Positions 37,213-49,643 of a stretch of 64,000 nt of DNA are shown in pieces (positions within the stretch are counted from its first letter, which is position 1; every line of letters begins with the position of its first letter). Made by a program: the position numbers and the translations under genes. The stretch spans positions 1 to 64,000 of the forward strand of contig JACRNB010000007.1 of NCBI GenBank assembly GCA_016219425.1, read 5' to 3'. This DNA is from Betaproteobacteria bacterium (GTDB taxonomy: Bacteria; Pseudomonadota; Gammaproteobacteria; Burkholderiales; Thiobacillaceae). A model generated the notes under the pieces. It was not told the origin of the DNA. It did not search any database and worked only from the letters and a program-made list of their open reading frames with translations.

Positions 37213-38775
37213 TCACTCCCACTCAATCGTCCCCGGCGGTTTGCCGGTGATGTCATAGGTGACCCGGTTGATGCCGCGTATCTCGTTGATGATGCGGTTG
37301 GAGACCTTGGCCAACAGCGTGTAAGGCAGTTCGGCCCAGTGCGCGGTCATGAAATCCTGGGTCTGCACGGCGCGCAGGGCGATGACGTAGTCGTAGGTGC
37401 GGCCATCCCCCATCACCCCCACCGCTTTCACCGGAAGGAACACGGCGAATGCCTGAGAAGTCTTTTCATACCAACCACTTGCGCGCAACTCTTCAATAAA
37501 AATGTGATCCGCAAGACGGAGCAGATCGGCGTATTCCTTCTTCACCTCGCCCAGGATGCGCACGCCCAGGCCGGGGCCGGGGAAGGGGTGGCGGTAGACC
37601 ATGTCGTGAGGCAGCCCCAAGGCCACGCCCAGTTCCCGCACCTCATCCTTGAACAGTTCGCGCAGGGGTTCCAGCAGCTTCAGGTGCATGTCGTCGGGCA
37701 GACCGCCGACATTGTGGTGGCTCTTGATGGCGTGAGCCTTCTTGGTCTTGGCCCCGGCGGATTCGATCACGTCCGGGTAGATGGTGCCCTGGGCCAGCCA
37801 CTTGGCGTTCTGAAGCTTGGCGGATTCGGCCTGGAACACGGCCACGAACTCGCCGCCGATGATCTTGCGCTTGCGTTCCGGGTCGCTCACACCGGCCAGC
37901 TTGCCCATGAACTGCTCGGTGGCGTCCACGTGGATGACCTTGACGCCCAGGCTCCTGGCGAAGGTCTCCATCACCTGCTCCGCCTCGTTCAAGCGCAGCA
38001 GGCCGGTATCGACGAACACGCAGGTGAGCTGATCGCCGATGGCGCGATGGATCAGGGCCGCCGCCACGGAGGAATCGACGCCGCCGGAGAGGCCCAGGAT
38101 GACTTCATCGGAACCCACCGTGGAGCGGATCTTGCCGATGGCCTCGTCGATGTAATCGGGCATATTCCAGTCCGTGCCGCAGCCGCAGAGGTCGTGCACG
38201 AAGCGGCTGATGAGCGCCTTGCCCTGGAGGGTATGGGTGACTTCCGGGTGGAACTGGACGCCGTAGAAGTTGCGCGACACATCCGCCATGCCGGCGATGG
38301 GCGTGGCGGCGTTCTCGCAGATCACCTTGAAGCCGGGGGGCAGCTCCGTGACCTTGTCGCCGTGGCTCATCCACACGTCCAGCCAGGCCGCGCCCGAGTC
38401 CTCCACCCGATCCTGAATGTCCCGCAGCAGAGGGGTGTGACCGTGGGCGCGGATCTCCGCGTAGCCAAATTCCCGCTTGGCGGAGTTCTCCACCTTGCCG
38501 CCCAGTTGCGCCGCCATGGTCTGCATCCCGTAGCAGATGCCCAGCACCGGCACGCCGGCGCTCCACACCGCCTCTGGCGCGCGGGGCGTCTCCTCTTCGT
38601 ACACGGAAGAAGGTCCGCCGGAGAGGATGATCCCGGCAGGTTTGAACTCCTGGATGAACGCGTCGCTGACATCGAAGGGATGCAGCTCGCAATACACGTT
38701 GTGCTCACGCACCCGACGGGCGATGAGTTGGGTGTATTGGGAACCGAAGTTGAGGATGAGGATTTTGGAGTGCAT
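37213..38775 (-). CDS. guaA: GMP synthase (glutamine-hydrolysing)
   Basis: A 520-residue enzyme converting XMP to GMP with ATP and glutamine. The N-terminal class I amidotransferase has the nucleophile Cys in [16 protein letters not shown] and the His/Glu pair in [10 protein letters not shown]. The ATP-pyrophosphatase domain has [20 protein letters not shown], and the C-terminal dimerisation domain ends KPPGTIEWE. It would form an operon with guaB but here is separated from it by an MNT-HEPN gene pair. Confidence 0.98.
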   Translation of the reverse strand: MHSKILILNFGSQYTQLIARRVREHNVYCELHPFDVSDAFIQEFKPAGIILSGGPSSVYEEETPRAPEAVWSAGVPVLGICYGMQTMAAQLGGKVENSAKREFGYAEIRAHGHTPLLRDIQDRVEDSGAAWLDVWMSHGDKVTELPPGFKVICENAATPIAGMADVSRNFYGVQFHPEVTHTLQGKALISRFVHDLCGCGTDWNMPDYIDEAIGKIRSTVGSDEVILGLSGGVDSSVAAALIHRAIGDQLTCVFVDTGLLRLNEAEQVMETFARSLGVKVIHVDATEQFMGKLAGVSDPERKRKIIGGEFVAVFQAESAKLQNAKWLAQGTIYPDVIESAGAKTKKAHAIKSHHNVGGLPDDMHLKLLEPLRELFKDEVRELGVALGLPHDMVYRHPFPGPGLGVRILGEVKKEYADLLRLADHIFIEELRASGWYEKTSQAFAVFLPVKAVGVMGDGRTYDYVIALRAVQTQDFMTAHWAELPYTLLAKVSNRIINEIRGINRVTYDITGKPPGTIEWE

Positions 38776-38801
38776 GGAGAGTGAGTCTCGAAAAGACCGG
38801 G

Positions 38802-39203
38802 TTAATCAGATGAAGAAGAAGGTTCGACCCTGGCGTCAGCCCAGTCCATGACGACTTTCAAGAGGCTGGCGAGGTGCTCGCGGGTTACAACGACGACGAC
38901 TTCGTCGTCGTATCGAAACTCCACGGCGAAGGGGTTGAGCAGGCGTAAATCATCCAGAGTCAACGGCAATTCGACCCCTTGCGGCAACAACGCGGCCCCT
39001 ATCGCCGTCAGGTCGTGGGTTCTCTGGAGTGGCAAGCCGGCCCAGACACAGACCGACTTCAGCGCCTTTTCGGCGGCTTGCTGGGCGTGAAACCCGAGTG
39101 CGGTCAATTCCGCGTCGGGCAACCCCATCAGCAGATTGAACGTGCCCTGATCCCGACGCGCGAGGCGCAAGAGGCGCCGGGCCTCTTCAACCTGCGGCGA
39201 CAT
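38802..39203 (-). CDS. HEPN-domain protein
   Basis: A 133-residue helical HEPN protein of the COG2250 type; the core is [20 protein letters not shown] followed by [10 protein letters not shown] and [17 protein letters not shown] proteins paired with MNT nucleotidyltransferases form toxin-antitoxin or defence modules. I find no R-X4-6-H ribonuclease motif here, so either the toxin works differently or the residue set is degenerate. It overlaps the MNT gene by 17 bp and sits 26 bp upstream of guaA. Confidence 0.82.
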   Translation of the reverse strand: MSPQVEEARRLLRLARRDQGTFNLLMGLPDAELTALGFHAQQAAEKALKSVCVWAGLPLQRTHDLTAIGAALLPQGVELPLTLDDLRLLNPFAVEFRYDDEVVVVVTREHLASLLKVVMDWADARVEPSSSSD

Positions 39204-39510
39204 GCAGGATTCTGCCTTCCTGGCTGACCCGATGCGGCACGGTGCCGGTAACCTGACTGCGCCGGTCGTACTCCCGGCGCGAGTAAACCAACACGTCCAC
39301 GCCGACGCCCAAGGAGCCGATGGCGCGATGGATGCGCAGGTATTCCCCCGCCTTGTCCGTCACCTCATCTTCGATGACCAGCAGGTCCAGGTCAGATGAA
39401 TCATCCGCTTCACCCCGCGCATACGAACCGAACAACCACACACTGGCCGGACGGCTGGCCGCTTCCGCCGCCCGTTGCGCCGCTTCCAGGATGGTTTGCT
39501 CGTTCAGCAT
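39187..39510 (-). CDS. MNT-domain nucleotidyltransferase
   Basis: A 107-residue minimal nucleotidyltransferase. It has the full GSX10DXD motif (GSYARGEADDSSDLD) and the third acidic residue in GVGVDVLVYS, so it is probably catalytically competent. In characterised MNT-HEPN pairs the MNT protein modifies and silences the HEPN toxin. The ATG at 39510 is 9 bp after the guaB stop, so it appears to be carried on the guaB transcript. Confidence 0.85.
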   Translation of the reverse strand: MLNEQTILEAAQRAAEAASRPASVWLFGSYARGEADDSSDLDLLVIEDEVTDKAGEYLRIHRAIGSLGVGVDVLVYSRREYDRRSQVTGTVPHRVSQEGRILHVAAG

Positions 39511-39519
39511 GGATGTTGC

Positions 39520-41035
<1,516 letters not shown>

Positions 41036-41079
41036 TTCGGTAAAATCGCCGCTTTCATCAACCACTTACCGCTTCCGCC

Positions 41080-43782
<2,703 letters not shown>

Positions 43783-43812
43783 CGGCGACTTACCACCTTG
43801 GAGGAGACAGCG

Positions 43813-44577
43813 ATGAAAAAACTCTTGTTTGTGTGTCTGTTCAGTCTCGGCCTGCCGGCCTTTGCCCAGCAATACGGGAATTTCCTCCCGGCCTTGCCGC
43901 AATTCCAGGTTCCCCAGCTTTCCTTGCCGCAACTGGGAATCCTCCCCGCCACCAACCCCTGGATGCAGTTCGCCCCGGCCCCCACCTTCGGGGTCAATCC
44001 CCTGTTCCAACTCCTGGCCCCGACCCCCGCGCCGTTGAAGCCCTACACCATGCGGCGCGAGATTGCCCAATCGGAAAAGGTCCAGATCATGCAGATGATG
44101 GTGCCCATGATGACCAACATCATGCGCATGAGCATGCCGGACGCGATGAACTACTTCGCCCGCAAGTACAAGGTGAAGCAGGGAGTGAGCTTCGATGAGG
44201 TGCGGGAATCTCTGTTTCTGCGCGCCAACCAGCTCAACATGAAGAAGGTGGGCGAAAACCTGATGTACAAGGACTTCCAGGCCGTGCTGGGCGACAAGGA
44301 CGCGCCGCGCATCGAGGTCTATTCCTTCTGCGACATCCAGGTGGGCCGCGACCTGCTCAAGATCAGCCCGGAATTCGTCGTGTTCCTGCCCTGCCGCGTG
44401 GTCATCATGGAAGACGGCGACAAGAATATCTGGGTGATGATGCTGGACTGGAACCTGGACTGGATCTCCGGCTACGAGAAGCAGATGGGCCTGACCGACG
44501 AGCTCATCAAGGGCGCCATCGACCTCAACAAACGCATGGATGAAATGATGCGGGCGGCAGCCAACGGCGACATTTGA
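43813..44577 (+). CDS. Exported DUF302-domain protein
   Basis: 254 residues. A signal peptide (MKKLLFVCLFSLGLPAFA, cut before QQYGN) is followed by a proline/leucine-rich low-complexity segment (about 25-80, with 'PALPQFQVPQLSLPQLGILP'). A methionine-rich helix (VQIMQMMVPMMTNIMRMSMP) and a DUF302 domain (about 110-215, KKVGENLMYKDFQAVLGDKD; RIEVYSFCDI) complete it. DUF302 proteins are small alpha/beta proteins of unknown role, often found with redox or sulfur genes. The ribosome site GGAGGAG is strong. It follows acnA by 30 bp but the link is unclear. Confidence 0.72.
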   Translation: MKKLLFVCLFSLGLPAFAQQYGNFLPALPQFQVPQLSLPQLGILPATNPWMQFAPAPTFGVNPLFQLLAPTPAPLKPYTMRREIAQSEKVQIMQMMVPMMTNIMRMSMPDAMNYFARKYKVKQGVSFDEVRESLFLRANQLNMKKVGENLMYKDFQAVLGDKDAPRIEVYSFCDIQVGRDLLKISPEFVVFLPCRVVIMEDGDKNIWVMMLDWNLDWISGYEKQMGLTDELIKGAIDLNKRMDEMMRAAANGDI

Positions 44578-44585
44578 TCGAAGCC

Positions 44586-44663
44586 GTAGGAGCCCGGCTG
44601 CGCCGGGCGATCCACGTCAGCATCCCTGTGCCGTTTCATCGCCCGGCACAGCCGGGCTCCTAC
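44586..44663. repeat. REP pair (GTAGGAGCCCGGC family)
   Basis: GTAGGAGCCCGGCTGCGCCGG...ATCGCCCGG...CCGGGCTCCTAC, the same family as at 166-568, placed between the convergent DUF302 and lemA genes, where it may act as a transcript end structure. Confidence 0.87.
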
Positions 44664-44671
44664 AGGAAGGT

Positions 44672-45298
44672 TCAGCGCCCGCTGTCGTATCCCGGCGCCC
44701 CGGACGGGGCCGGGGCGGCATCAAAGCTCACCGCAGGCGGCTTGGCCAGCGCCTTCTCGTTCTCCACCGTGAAATTGGCCTTTTCCTTCATGCCGAAGGC
44801 CATGGCGGTGAGGTTGCTGGGGAAGGAACGCACCGTCACGTTGTATTCCCGCACCGACTGGATGTAGCGGTTGCGCGCCACCGTGATGCGGTTCTCGGTG
44901 CCTTCCAGTTGCGCTTGCAGGTCGCGGAACCCGGTATCCGCCTTGAGCTGCGGGTAGTTCTCCGACACCACCAGCAGGCGCGACAACGCGCCCGACAACT
45001 GACCCTGGGCCTCCTGGAATTTCTGAAGCGCGGCGGGGTCGTTCACCAGTTCCGGCGTGGCGGCGATCTGCCCCACCTTGGCGCGCGCCTCGGTCAGTTC
45101 GGTCAGCACCTTGGCCTCATGCGCAGCGTAGCCCTTCACCGTGTTCACCAGATTCGGGATCAGGTCGGCGCGACGCTGATACTGGTTGAGCACCTCGGAC
45201 CAGCCCGCCTTGATGCCTTCATCCTGCGCCTGCATCGTGTTGTAGCCGCAGCCACTCAAGCTGGCCGATAACATCAATACAATCATTGTGTTGCGCAT
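44672..45298 (-). CDS. LemA-family lipoprotein
   Basis: 208 residues. A lipobox (LSGC, Cys17) indicates a lipoprotein. The LemA fold is a helical bundle, with YNTMQAQDEGIKAGWSEVLN, then YQRRADLIPNLVNTVKGYAA (the family signature), RLLVVSENYPQLKAD and REYNVTVRSFPSNL. The last 25 residues are Pro/Ala-rich. LemA proteins are widespread and of unclear role. It is a single gene here, convergent with the DUF302 gene. Confidence 0.88.
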   Translation of the reverse strand: MRNTMIVLMLSASLSGCGYNTMQAQDEGIKAGWSEVLNQYQRRADLIPNLVNTVKGYAAHEAKVLTELTEARAKVGQIAATPELVNDPAALQKFQEAQGQLSGALSRLLVVSENYPQLKADTGFRDLQAQLEGTENRITVARNRYIQSVREYNVTVRSFPSNLTAMAFGMKEKANFTVENEKALAKPPAVSFDAAPAPSGAPGYDSGR

Positions 45299-45316
45299 AA
45301 CACTTCTCCTAATGGA

Positions 45317-46597
45317 TCAAGTTATTGGCGAGCGTTTCAGGTCATCCATGGTGCGCACCGCCAACACCAGGTCTTCCCACACCTTGGCCTTGTCCGCCGG
45401 GTTCCGCAGCAGATAGGCCGGGTGGTAGGTCACCACCATGGGCACGCCCTGGTAGGCATGAACCCGCCCGCGCAGCTTGCCGATCGCCGTATCCGTACTG
45501 AGCAGGCTCTGTGCGGCGAAGCGTCCCAACGCCACGATCAGCTTGGGGCGAATCAGTTCGATCTGGCGTTCCAGATAGGGCAGACAGGCCGCCACCTCCG
45601 CCGGTTCCGGGTCGCGGTTGGCGGGCGGACGCGACTTGAGCACGTTGGCGATAAAGACGTTCTCGCCGCGCCGCAGGCGGATCGCCGCCAGCATGGCATC
45701 CAGCAGCTTGCCCGCCTGGCCCACGAACGGCTCGCCCTGACGATCCTCCTCCGCCCCTGGCGCCTCGCCCACAAACAACCACTCGGCGTGGCGGTCGCCC
45801 ACGCCGGGAACCGCCTGGCTGCGCGACTGATGTAACGGGCAACGGGTGCAGGAGCGAATGGCGGCATACAGCGCATCCCAGTCCAGATTGGGCACGCTAC
45901 CCGTAGCACCGGCATTCGCCTTTGTAGCGCAGGCGCCCTCGCCTGCATGAGCCGCCCCAAACAAGGAATAAGCCTGCCCAGCCGCAACCAACCCGGCCCG
46001 TTCCGGATTCATCCGGATGTACTCAAGATGCTGATTGAAGTCCTGCTGATCCCGAATCAGGTGGTCGTAGGTCTCGCGTTGCCAGAATGCGCCTTCCAAT
46101 CCAAGCACCTGGTTGGCGCGATGGGCGGATATGGATTTTGTTCGTTGCAGAACATCGCTAAGGGTGGTCCCGCCAAGGGGCTCAATCAACGCATGAACAT
46201 GATTGGGCATCACAACCCAGGCATGCAGACGAGAGTGGACTGTTTCAGCCAGCAGGACGTCACGCACCATTTCCGCGATCTCGGGACGGGCCAGCCAGCA
46301 GACGCCACTCCCCTGATCCAGGAGGCTATTGACCTTTTCCGAGCGCTGCTCCACAGGCAACGATTCCAGTCGTGCAAGCGCCTCGGCGGGCAGACTGTCA
46401 GCCAACCGGAAGGTAACGAAATAAATGCCGCCTTCCGCCTTGAGGTGAGGAAGGTAGCCGCGCTCGTGGACGCCCTGGCGCAAATGCATGGATGCAGGCG
46501 AGGGCGCCTGCGCTACTTGGGGCTGCGCTACATCACGGCGACGCCACGCCGGCCACAGGCCCAGTTCCTCCAGCCGCTCCTTGCGCGTCAGGCTCAC
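45317..46597 (-). CDS. Chimera: RAYT (REP-associated tyrosine transposase) inside a family 4-type uracil-DNA glycosylase
   Basis: One uninterrupted 426-residue frame with three parts. Residues 1-36 (MSLTRKERLEELGLWPAWRR) look like the natural N terminus of betaproteobacterial uracil-DNA glycosylase. Residues 37-215 are a complete RAYT: FVTFRLADSLP, the HUH motif HVH (133-135) in VVMPNHVHALIEP, Tyr177 in FWQRETYDHLIR, and YIRMNPERAGLV. Residues 236-426 are the glycosylase: CTRC (250, 253), VGEAPGAEEDRQGEPFVGQA, VALGRFAAQSLL and VTYHPAYLLRNP. A 25-bp REP lies at each junction. Ser322 replaces the Fe-S cysteine expected in KCRPP. The start is GTG overlapping the rimI stop. It may make a fusion, or the RAYT may restart at Met37. 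Confidence 0.88.
   Translation of the reverse strand: MSLTRKERLEELGLWPAWRRRDVAQPQVAQAPSPASMHLRQGVHERGYLPHLKAEGGIYFVTFRLADSLPAEALARLESLPVEQRSEKVNSLLDQGSGVCWLARPEIAEMVRDVLLAETVHSRLHAWVVMPNHVHALIEPLGGTTLSDVLQRTKSISAHRANQVLGLEGAFWQRETYDHLIRDQQDFNQHLEYIRMNPERAGLVAAGQAYSLFGAAHAGEGACATKANAGATGSVPNLDWDALYAAIRSCTRCPLHQSRSQAVPGVGDRHAEWLFVGEAPGAEEDRQGEPFVGQAGKLLDAMLAAIRLRRGENVFIANVLKSRPPANRDPEPAEVAACLPYLERQIELIRPKLIVALGRFAAQSLLSTDTAIGKLRGRVHAYQGVPMVVTYHPAYLLRNPADKAKVWEDLVLAVRTMDDLKRSPIT
45924..46516 (-). mobile_element. RAYT unit flanked by perfect 25-bp inverted REP sequences
   Basis: The left REP, GTAGCGCAGGCGCCCTCGCC.. (45924-45948), and the right REP, its exact reverse complement (46492-46516), bracket the transposase domain. 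Each is GTAG plus a 7-bp hairpin GCAGGCG/CGCCTGC with a 4-base loop, the expected RAYT substrate. Both are translated in the host frame without a stop. The short sequence GTAGCGCAG is also present 15 bp outside the right REP, perhaps a remnant of an earlier copy. Confidence 0.85.
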
Positions 46598-47058
46598 AGC
46601 AACCTCCGCATGATCAGGGCGTCTTCCCGCCCCTCGTCGGACGGGTAGTAATGCCGGCGCTGGGCGATGGTCTCGAAGCCCATGCGTTCATACATCTTCA
46701 CGGCGGGGATATTCGACGGACGCACCTCCAGGAACAGGGCCTCGGTCTGGTGTCCCCGCGCCACCTGCATCAGGTGTTCCATCAACTGGATGCCGAAGCG
46801 GCGACCGCGCCAGGCCGGGGCCACGCAGCAGTTGAGGATGTGCCCCTCCCCCACCGCGAACATCACCAGCCAGTACCCGGCGATCCGCCCCTCGATCTCC
46901 CCGGTCCAGCAGGAGTAACCGGACTGGAGGCAATCGCTGAAATTGCCCAGGGTCCAGGGGTAGGGGTAGGAAGCGCGCTCGATGCGCACGATGGACTCGA
47001 CGTCCTCCTGAACCATGGGGCGGAAGCCCATCTCCAGGGGTTTCAGGAGGGCGTTCAT
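46594..47058 (-). CDS. rimI: Ribosomal protein S18 alanine N-acetyltransferase (RimI type)
   Basis: A 154-residue GNAT acetyltransferase. VQEDVESIVRIERASYPYPW is the RimI N-terminal motif, CCVAPAWRGRRFGIQLMEHL the acetyl-CoA loop (RxxGxx), and LEVRPSNIPAVKMYERMGF the C-terminal signature. Start ATG 47058 overlaps the tsaB stop (ATGA); the end overlaps the glycosylase GTG start. The tsaB-rimI-udg order is a conserved operon. Confidence 0.95.
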   Translation of the reverse strand: MNALLKPLEMGFRPMVQEDVESIVRIERASYPYPWTLGNFSDCLQSGYSCWTGEIEGRIAGYWLVMFAVGEGHILNCCVAPAWRGRRFGIQLMEHLMQVARGHQTEALFLEVRPSNIPAVKMYERMGFETIAQRRHYYPSDEGREDALIMRRLL

Positions 47059-47735
47059 CGCTCGCACACCTTGAGCGCCACCTTGTCGCGCACATACAGG
47101 GGCTGGGCCTGTTCGGCGGGAACGCCCTCGCCACGGGCGAACCGGGGGGCGGCCAGACCGGCGATGGCGCGGGCACGGGGGAGCATTTCCGGGTGGACTG
47201 CCGTCAACAGGCCGGCATAGCGCTCATTCAGGGCCGCGTAGGCGCCAAAACCGGAACCGGCGCCGAGAAAGCCGGAGGCCTCCGGCAAGGGCGCAACGGC
47301 GGGCGGGCAGACCAGGGGACCGGCCAGGGTGCGCCAAACCCCCTCCTCCCGCCCATACAACCCGGCGTACACCTCGCCCATGCGCGCATCCAGGCAGGCG
47401 ACCACCTGGGTCGCGCCGGTGGCGGCATGGGCCTCTTCGGCCAGGGCCTCCAGAGTGGAAACGCCCAGCACCGGCAGCCCCGCCGCCAGCGCCAATCCCT
47501 GCGCCACCCCGCAGGCAATGCGCAGGCCGGTGAACGAACCGGGGCCCATGCCGTAGGCGATGCCATCCAACTGAACCAGGGAGAGCCCCGCCTCGGCCAG
47601 GAGATCCATCACCATGGGCGCGAGCAGGTCGGAGTGTTTCTGCCCGGCATGCACCTCGCGCACGCTCACCGCGCCGTCCTGCCAGAGGGCGGCGGTACAC
47701 CATTCGGTAGCGGTATCGAAGGCAATGAGGCGCAA
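47055..47735 (-). CDS. tsaB: tRNA threonylcarbamoyladenosine synthesis protein TsaB
   Basis: A 226-residue ASKHA-fold partner of TsaD, needed for the t6A37 modification of ANN-decoding tRNAs. It starts RLIAFDTATEWCTAALWQ and has VREVHAGQKHSDLLAPMV and the signature YGMGPGSFTGLRIACGVAQG. The start codon is TTG at 47735; the upstream extension lacks any TsaB-like sequence. It is the first gene of the operon tsaB-rimI-glycosylase, divergent from the FAD gene. Confidence 0.93.
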   Translation of the reverse strand: MRLIAFDTATEWCTAALWQDGAVSVREVHAGQKHSDLLAPMVMDLLAEAGLSLVQLDGIAYGMGPGSFTGLRIACGVAQGLALAAGLPVLGVSTLEALAEEAHAATGATQVVACLDARMGEVYAGLYGREEGVWRTLAGPLVCPPAVAPLPEASGFLGAGSGFGAYAALNERYAGLLTAVHPEMLPRARAIAGLAAPRFARGEGVPAEQAQPLYVRDKVALKVCER

Positions 47736-47862
47736 GGTTCGGGCGGCAGACAAGGGAATGCGGGGGATTCTACCGGACGCCCGCCGACGCCAAGTTCGGG
47801 CGCCAAGTCCGGGTGACATCGCCCCGGTAAAATGCCCCGACGCCCCCCACCGGAAGCCCCGC

Positions 47863-49494
47863 ATGCTGCGCATCACCGAACTGAAACTCCCCGTAGGCCA
47901 TAGCGAAGCAGCGCTCAAGGCGGCGCTGCTGCACCGGTTGGGGATCAAGGCGGAGGAACTGATCGGCTTCACCGTCTTCCGGCGCGGCTACGACGCCCGC
48001 AAACCCACGCAGATCCAGTTCATCTACACCCTGGACGTGGAAGTGGCGCGAGAGGCCGCGCTGCTCAAACGCCTGCGCGGCGACCGCCATCTCGGCCCGG
48101 CCCCGGACACCCGCTACCGCCACGTCGCCCGCGCCCCGGCGGATCTCGGCGCCAGGCCCGTGATCATCGGCGCCGGCCCCTGCGGCCTGTTCGCCGCCCT
48201 GATCCTGGCGCAGATGGGCTTTCGCCCCATCCTCCTGGAGCGCGGCAAGGCCGTGCGCGAGCGCACCAAGGACACCTGGGGCCTGTGGCGGCAGGGCGAG
48301 CTCAACCCGGAATCCAACGTGCAGTTCGGCGAAGGCGGCGCGGGCACCTTCTCCGACGGCAAGCTGCACAGCCAGATCAAAGACCCCATGCACCGGGGCC
48401 GCAAGGTGCTCACGGAACTCGTCGCCGCCGATGCGCCGCCCGAGATCCTCTACGTCAGCAAGCCCCACATCGGCACCTTCCGCCTGGTGCGGGTGGTGGA
48501 AAACCTGCGCCGCAGCATTGAAGAACTGGGCGGCGAATACCGCTTCGAGAGCCGGGTGGCGGATTTCGACATCGAGCGCGACGCCGAGGGCATGGGTCGG
48601 ATGCGCGGCGTGACACTGGCGAACGGCGAGCGCATCGCCACGAATCACGTCGTGCTGGCCATCGGCCATAGCGCGCGCGACACCTTCCGCACCCTGTATG
48701 AGCGCGGCGTACACGTCGAGGCCAAGCCCTTCTCCATCGGCGTGCGCATCGAGCACCCGCAGAAGCTCATCGACCAGGCCCGCCTGGGGCCGAACGCCGG
48801 CAATCCCTTGCTGGGCGCGGCGGATTACAAGCTGGTGCACCACTGCGGCAATGGCCGCTCCGCCTACAGCTTCTGCATGTGTCCCGGCGGCCAGGTGGTG
48901 GCCGCCGCCTCGGAACCGGGGCGCGTGGTCACCAACGGCATGAGCCAGTATTCCCGCGCCGAGCGCAACGCCAACGCAGCCCTCGTCGTCGGCATCGAGC
49001 CCAAGGATTTCCCCGGCGACGCGCACACCGACCCCCTGGCCGGGATGGAGTTTCAGCGTCACTGGGAGGCGCAGGCGTTCCAGGCGGGGGGCGGGAACTA
49101 CGCCGCGCCGGCGCAGAAGGTGGGTGACTTTCTGGCCGGGCGAGCCTCCACCGAACTGGGCAGCGTGCAGCCCTCCTACACCCCCGGCATCCACCTCACC
49201 GACCTGGCCGCCTGCCTGCCCGAGTACGTCGTCACCGCCATCCGCGAGGCCATCCTGGCGTTCGACCGGCAGATACCCGGCTTCGCCATGGACGACGCCC
49301 TGCTCACCGGGGTGGAGACGCGCACCTCTTCACCCATCCGCATCACACGCGACGAACGCTTCGAGAGCCTGAACACGCGCGGGCTGTACCCGGCGGGAGA
49401 AGGTGCGGGCTATGCCGGCGGCATCCTCTCCGCGGCGGTGGACGGCATCCGCGTGGCGGAGGCGGTGGCGTTGAGCATGGCGGGCGGGAATTGA
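47863..49494 (+). CDS. FAD-dependent NAD(P)-type oxidoreductase
   Basis: 543 residues. An N-terminal about 90-residue domain (MLRITELKLPVGHSEAALKA) precedes an FAD-binding Rossmann fold (RPVIIGAGPCGLFAALILAQ, GxGxxG-like). VQFGEGGAGTFSDGKLHSQI and SYTPGIHLTDLAACLPEYVV are typical of the large uncharacterised dehydrogenase family often named 'NAD(P)/FAD-dependent oxidoreductase'. The C-terminal GLYPAGEGAGYAGGILSAAV contacts FAD. The substrate is unknown. It starts at ATG 47863; the 127-bp divergent gap to tsaB should hold both promoters (a TAAAAT lies at 47829-47834). Confidence 0.85.
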   Translation: MLRITELKLPVGHSEAALKAALLHRLGIKAEELIGFTVFRRGYDARKPTQIQFIYTLDVEVAREAALLKRLRGDRHLGPAPDTRYRHVARAPADLGARPVIIGAGPCGLFAALILAQMGFRPILLERGKAVRERTKDTWGLWRQGELNPESNVQFGEGGAGTFSDGKLHSQIKDPMHRGRKVLTELVAADAPPEILYVSKPHIGTFRLVRVVENLRRSIEELGGEYRFESRVADFDIERDAEGMGRMRGVTLANGERIATNHVVLAIGHSARDTFRTLYERGVHVEAKPFSIGVRIEHPQKLIDQARLGPNAGNPLLGAADYKLVHHCGNGRSAYSFCMCPGGQVVAAASEPGRVVTNGMSQYSRAERNANAALVVGIEPKDFPGDAHTDPLAGMEFQRHWEAQAFQAGGGNYAAPAQKVGDFLAGRASTELGSVQPSYTPGIHLTDLAACLPEYVVTAIREAILAFDRQIPGFAMDDALLTGVETRTSSPIRITRDERFESLNTRGLYPAGEGAGYAGGILSAAVDGIRVAEAVALSMAGGN

Positions 49495-49498
49495 TCCG

Positions 49499-49643
49499 GT
49501 AGCGCCAATCCATCGCCCGGCACAGCCGGGCTCCTACAGACGTAACGCACGTCATCCCTCGTAGCACCCCGGCTATGCCGGGCGATCGCTACGGTAGCGC
49601 CGGCATCCCTTGTAGGAGCCCGGCTACGCCGGGCGATCGCTAC
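49499..49643. repeat. Cluster of degenerate REP units
   Basis: Three units: ATCGCCCGGC...GGGCTCCTAC (49512-49537), GTAGCACCCCGGCTATGCCG.. (49561-49586) and GTAGGAGCCCGGCTACGCCG.. (49612-49637), with GTAGCGCC and CGATCGCTACGGTAGCG copies between. The last unit is followed by CTAC (49640-49643). Read on the minus strand this is GTAG, whose TAG is the stop of the HIRAN gene. Confidence 0.8.

Noticed and set aside
38802-39510. Complete mobile element between guaB and guaA
   Set aside because: No transposase, terminal repeats or target duplication could be seen; only the two small overlapping genes are there.
41041-41046. acnA promoter with TAAAAT as -10
   Set aside because: No acceptable -35 lies at 16-18 bp, so it is mentioned only as a weak possibility under the guaB promoter.
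45924-46516. IS200/IS605-type insertion sequence
   Set aside because: The transposase has RAYT features and flanking GTAG REP hairpins, with no accessory TnpB and no IS200-type ends.
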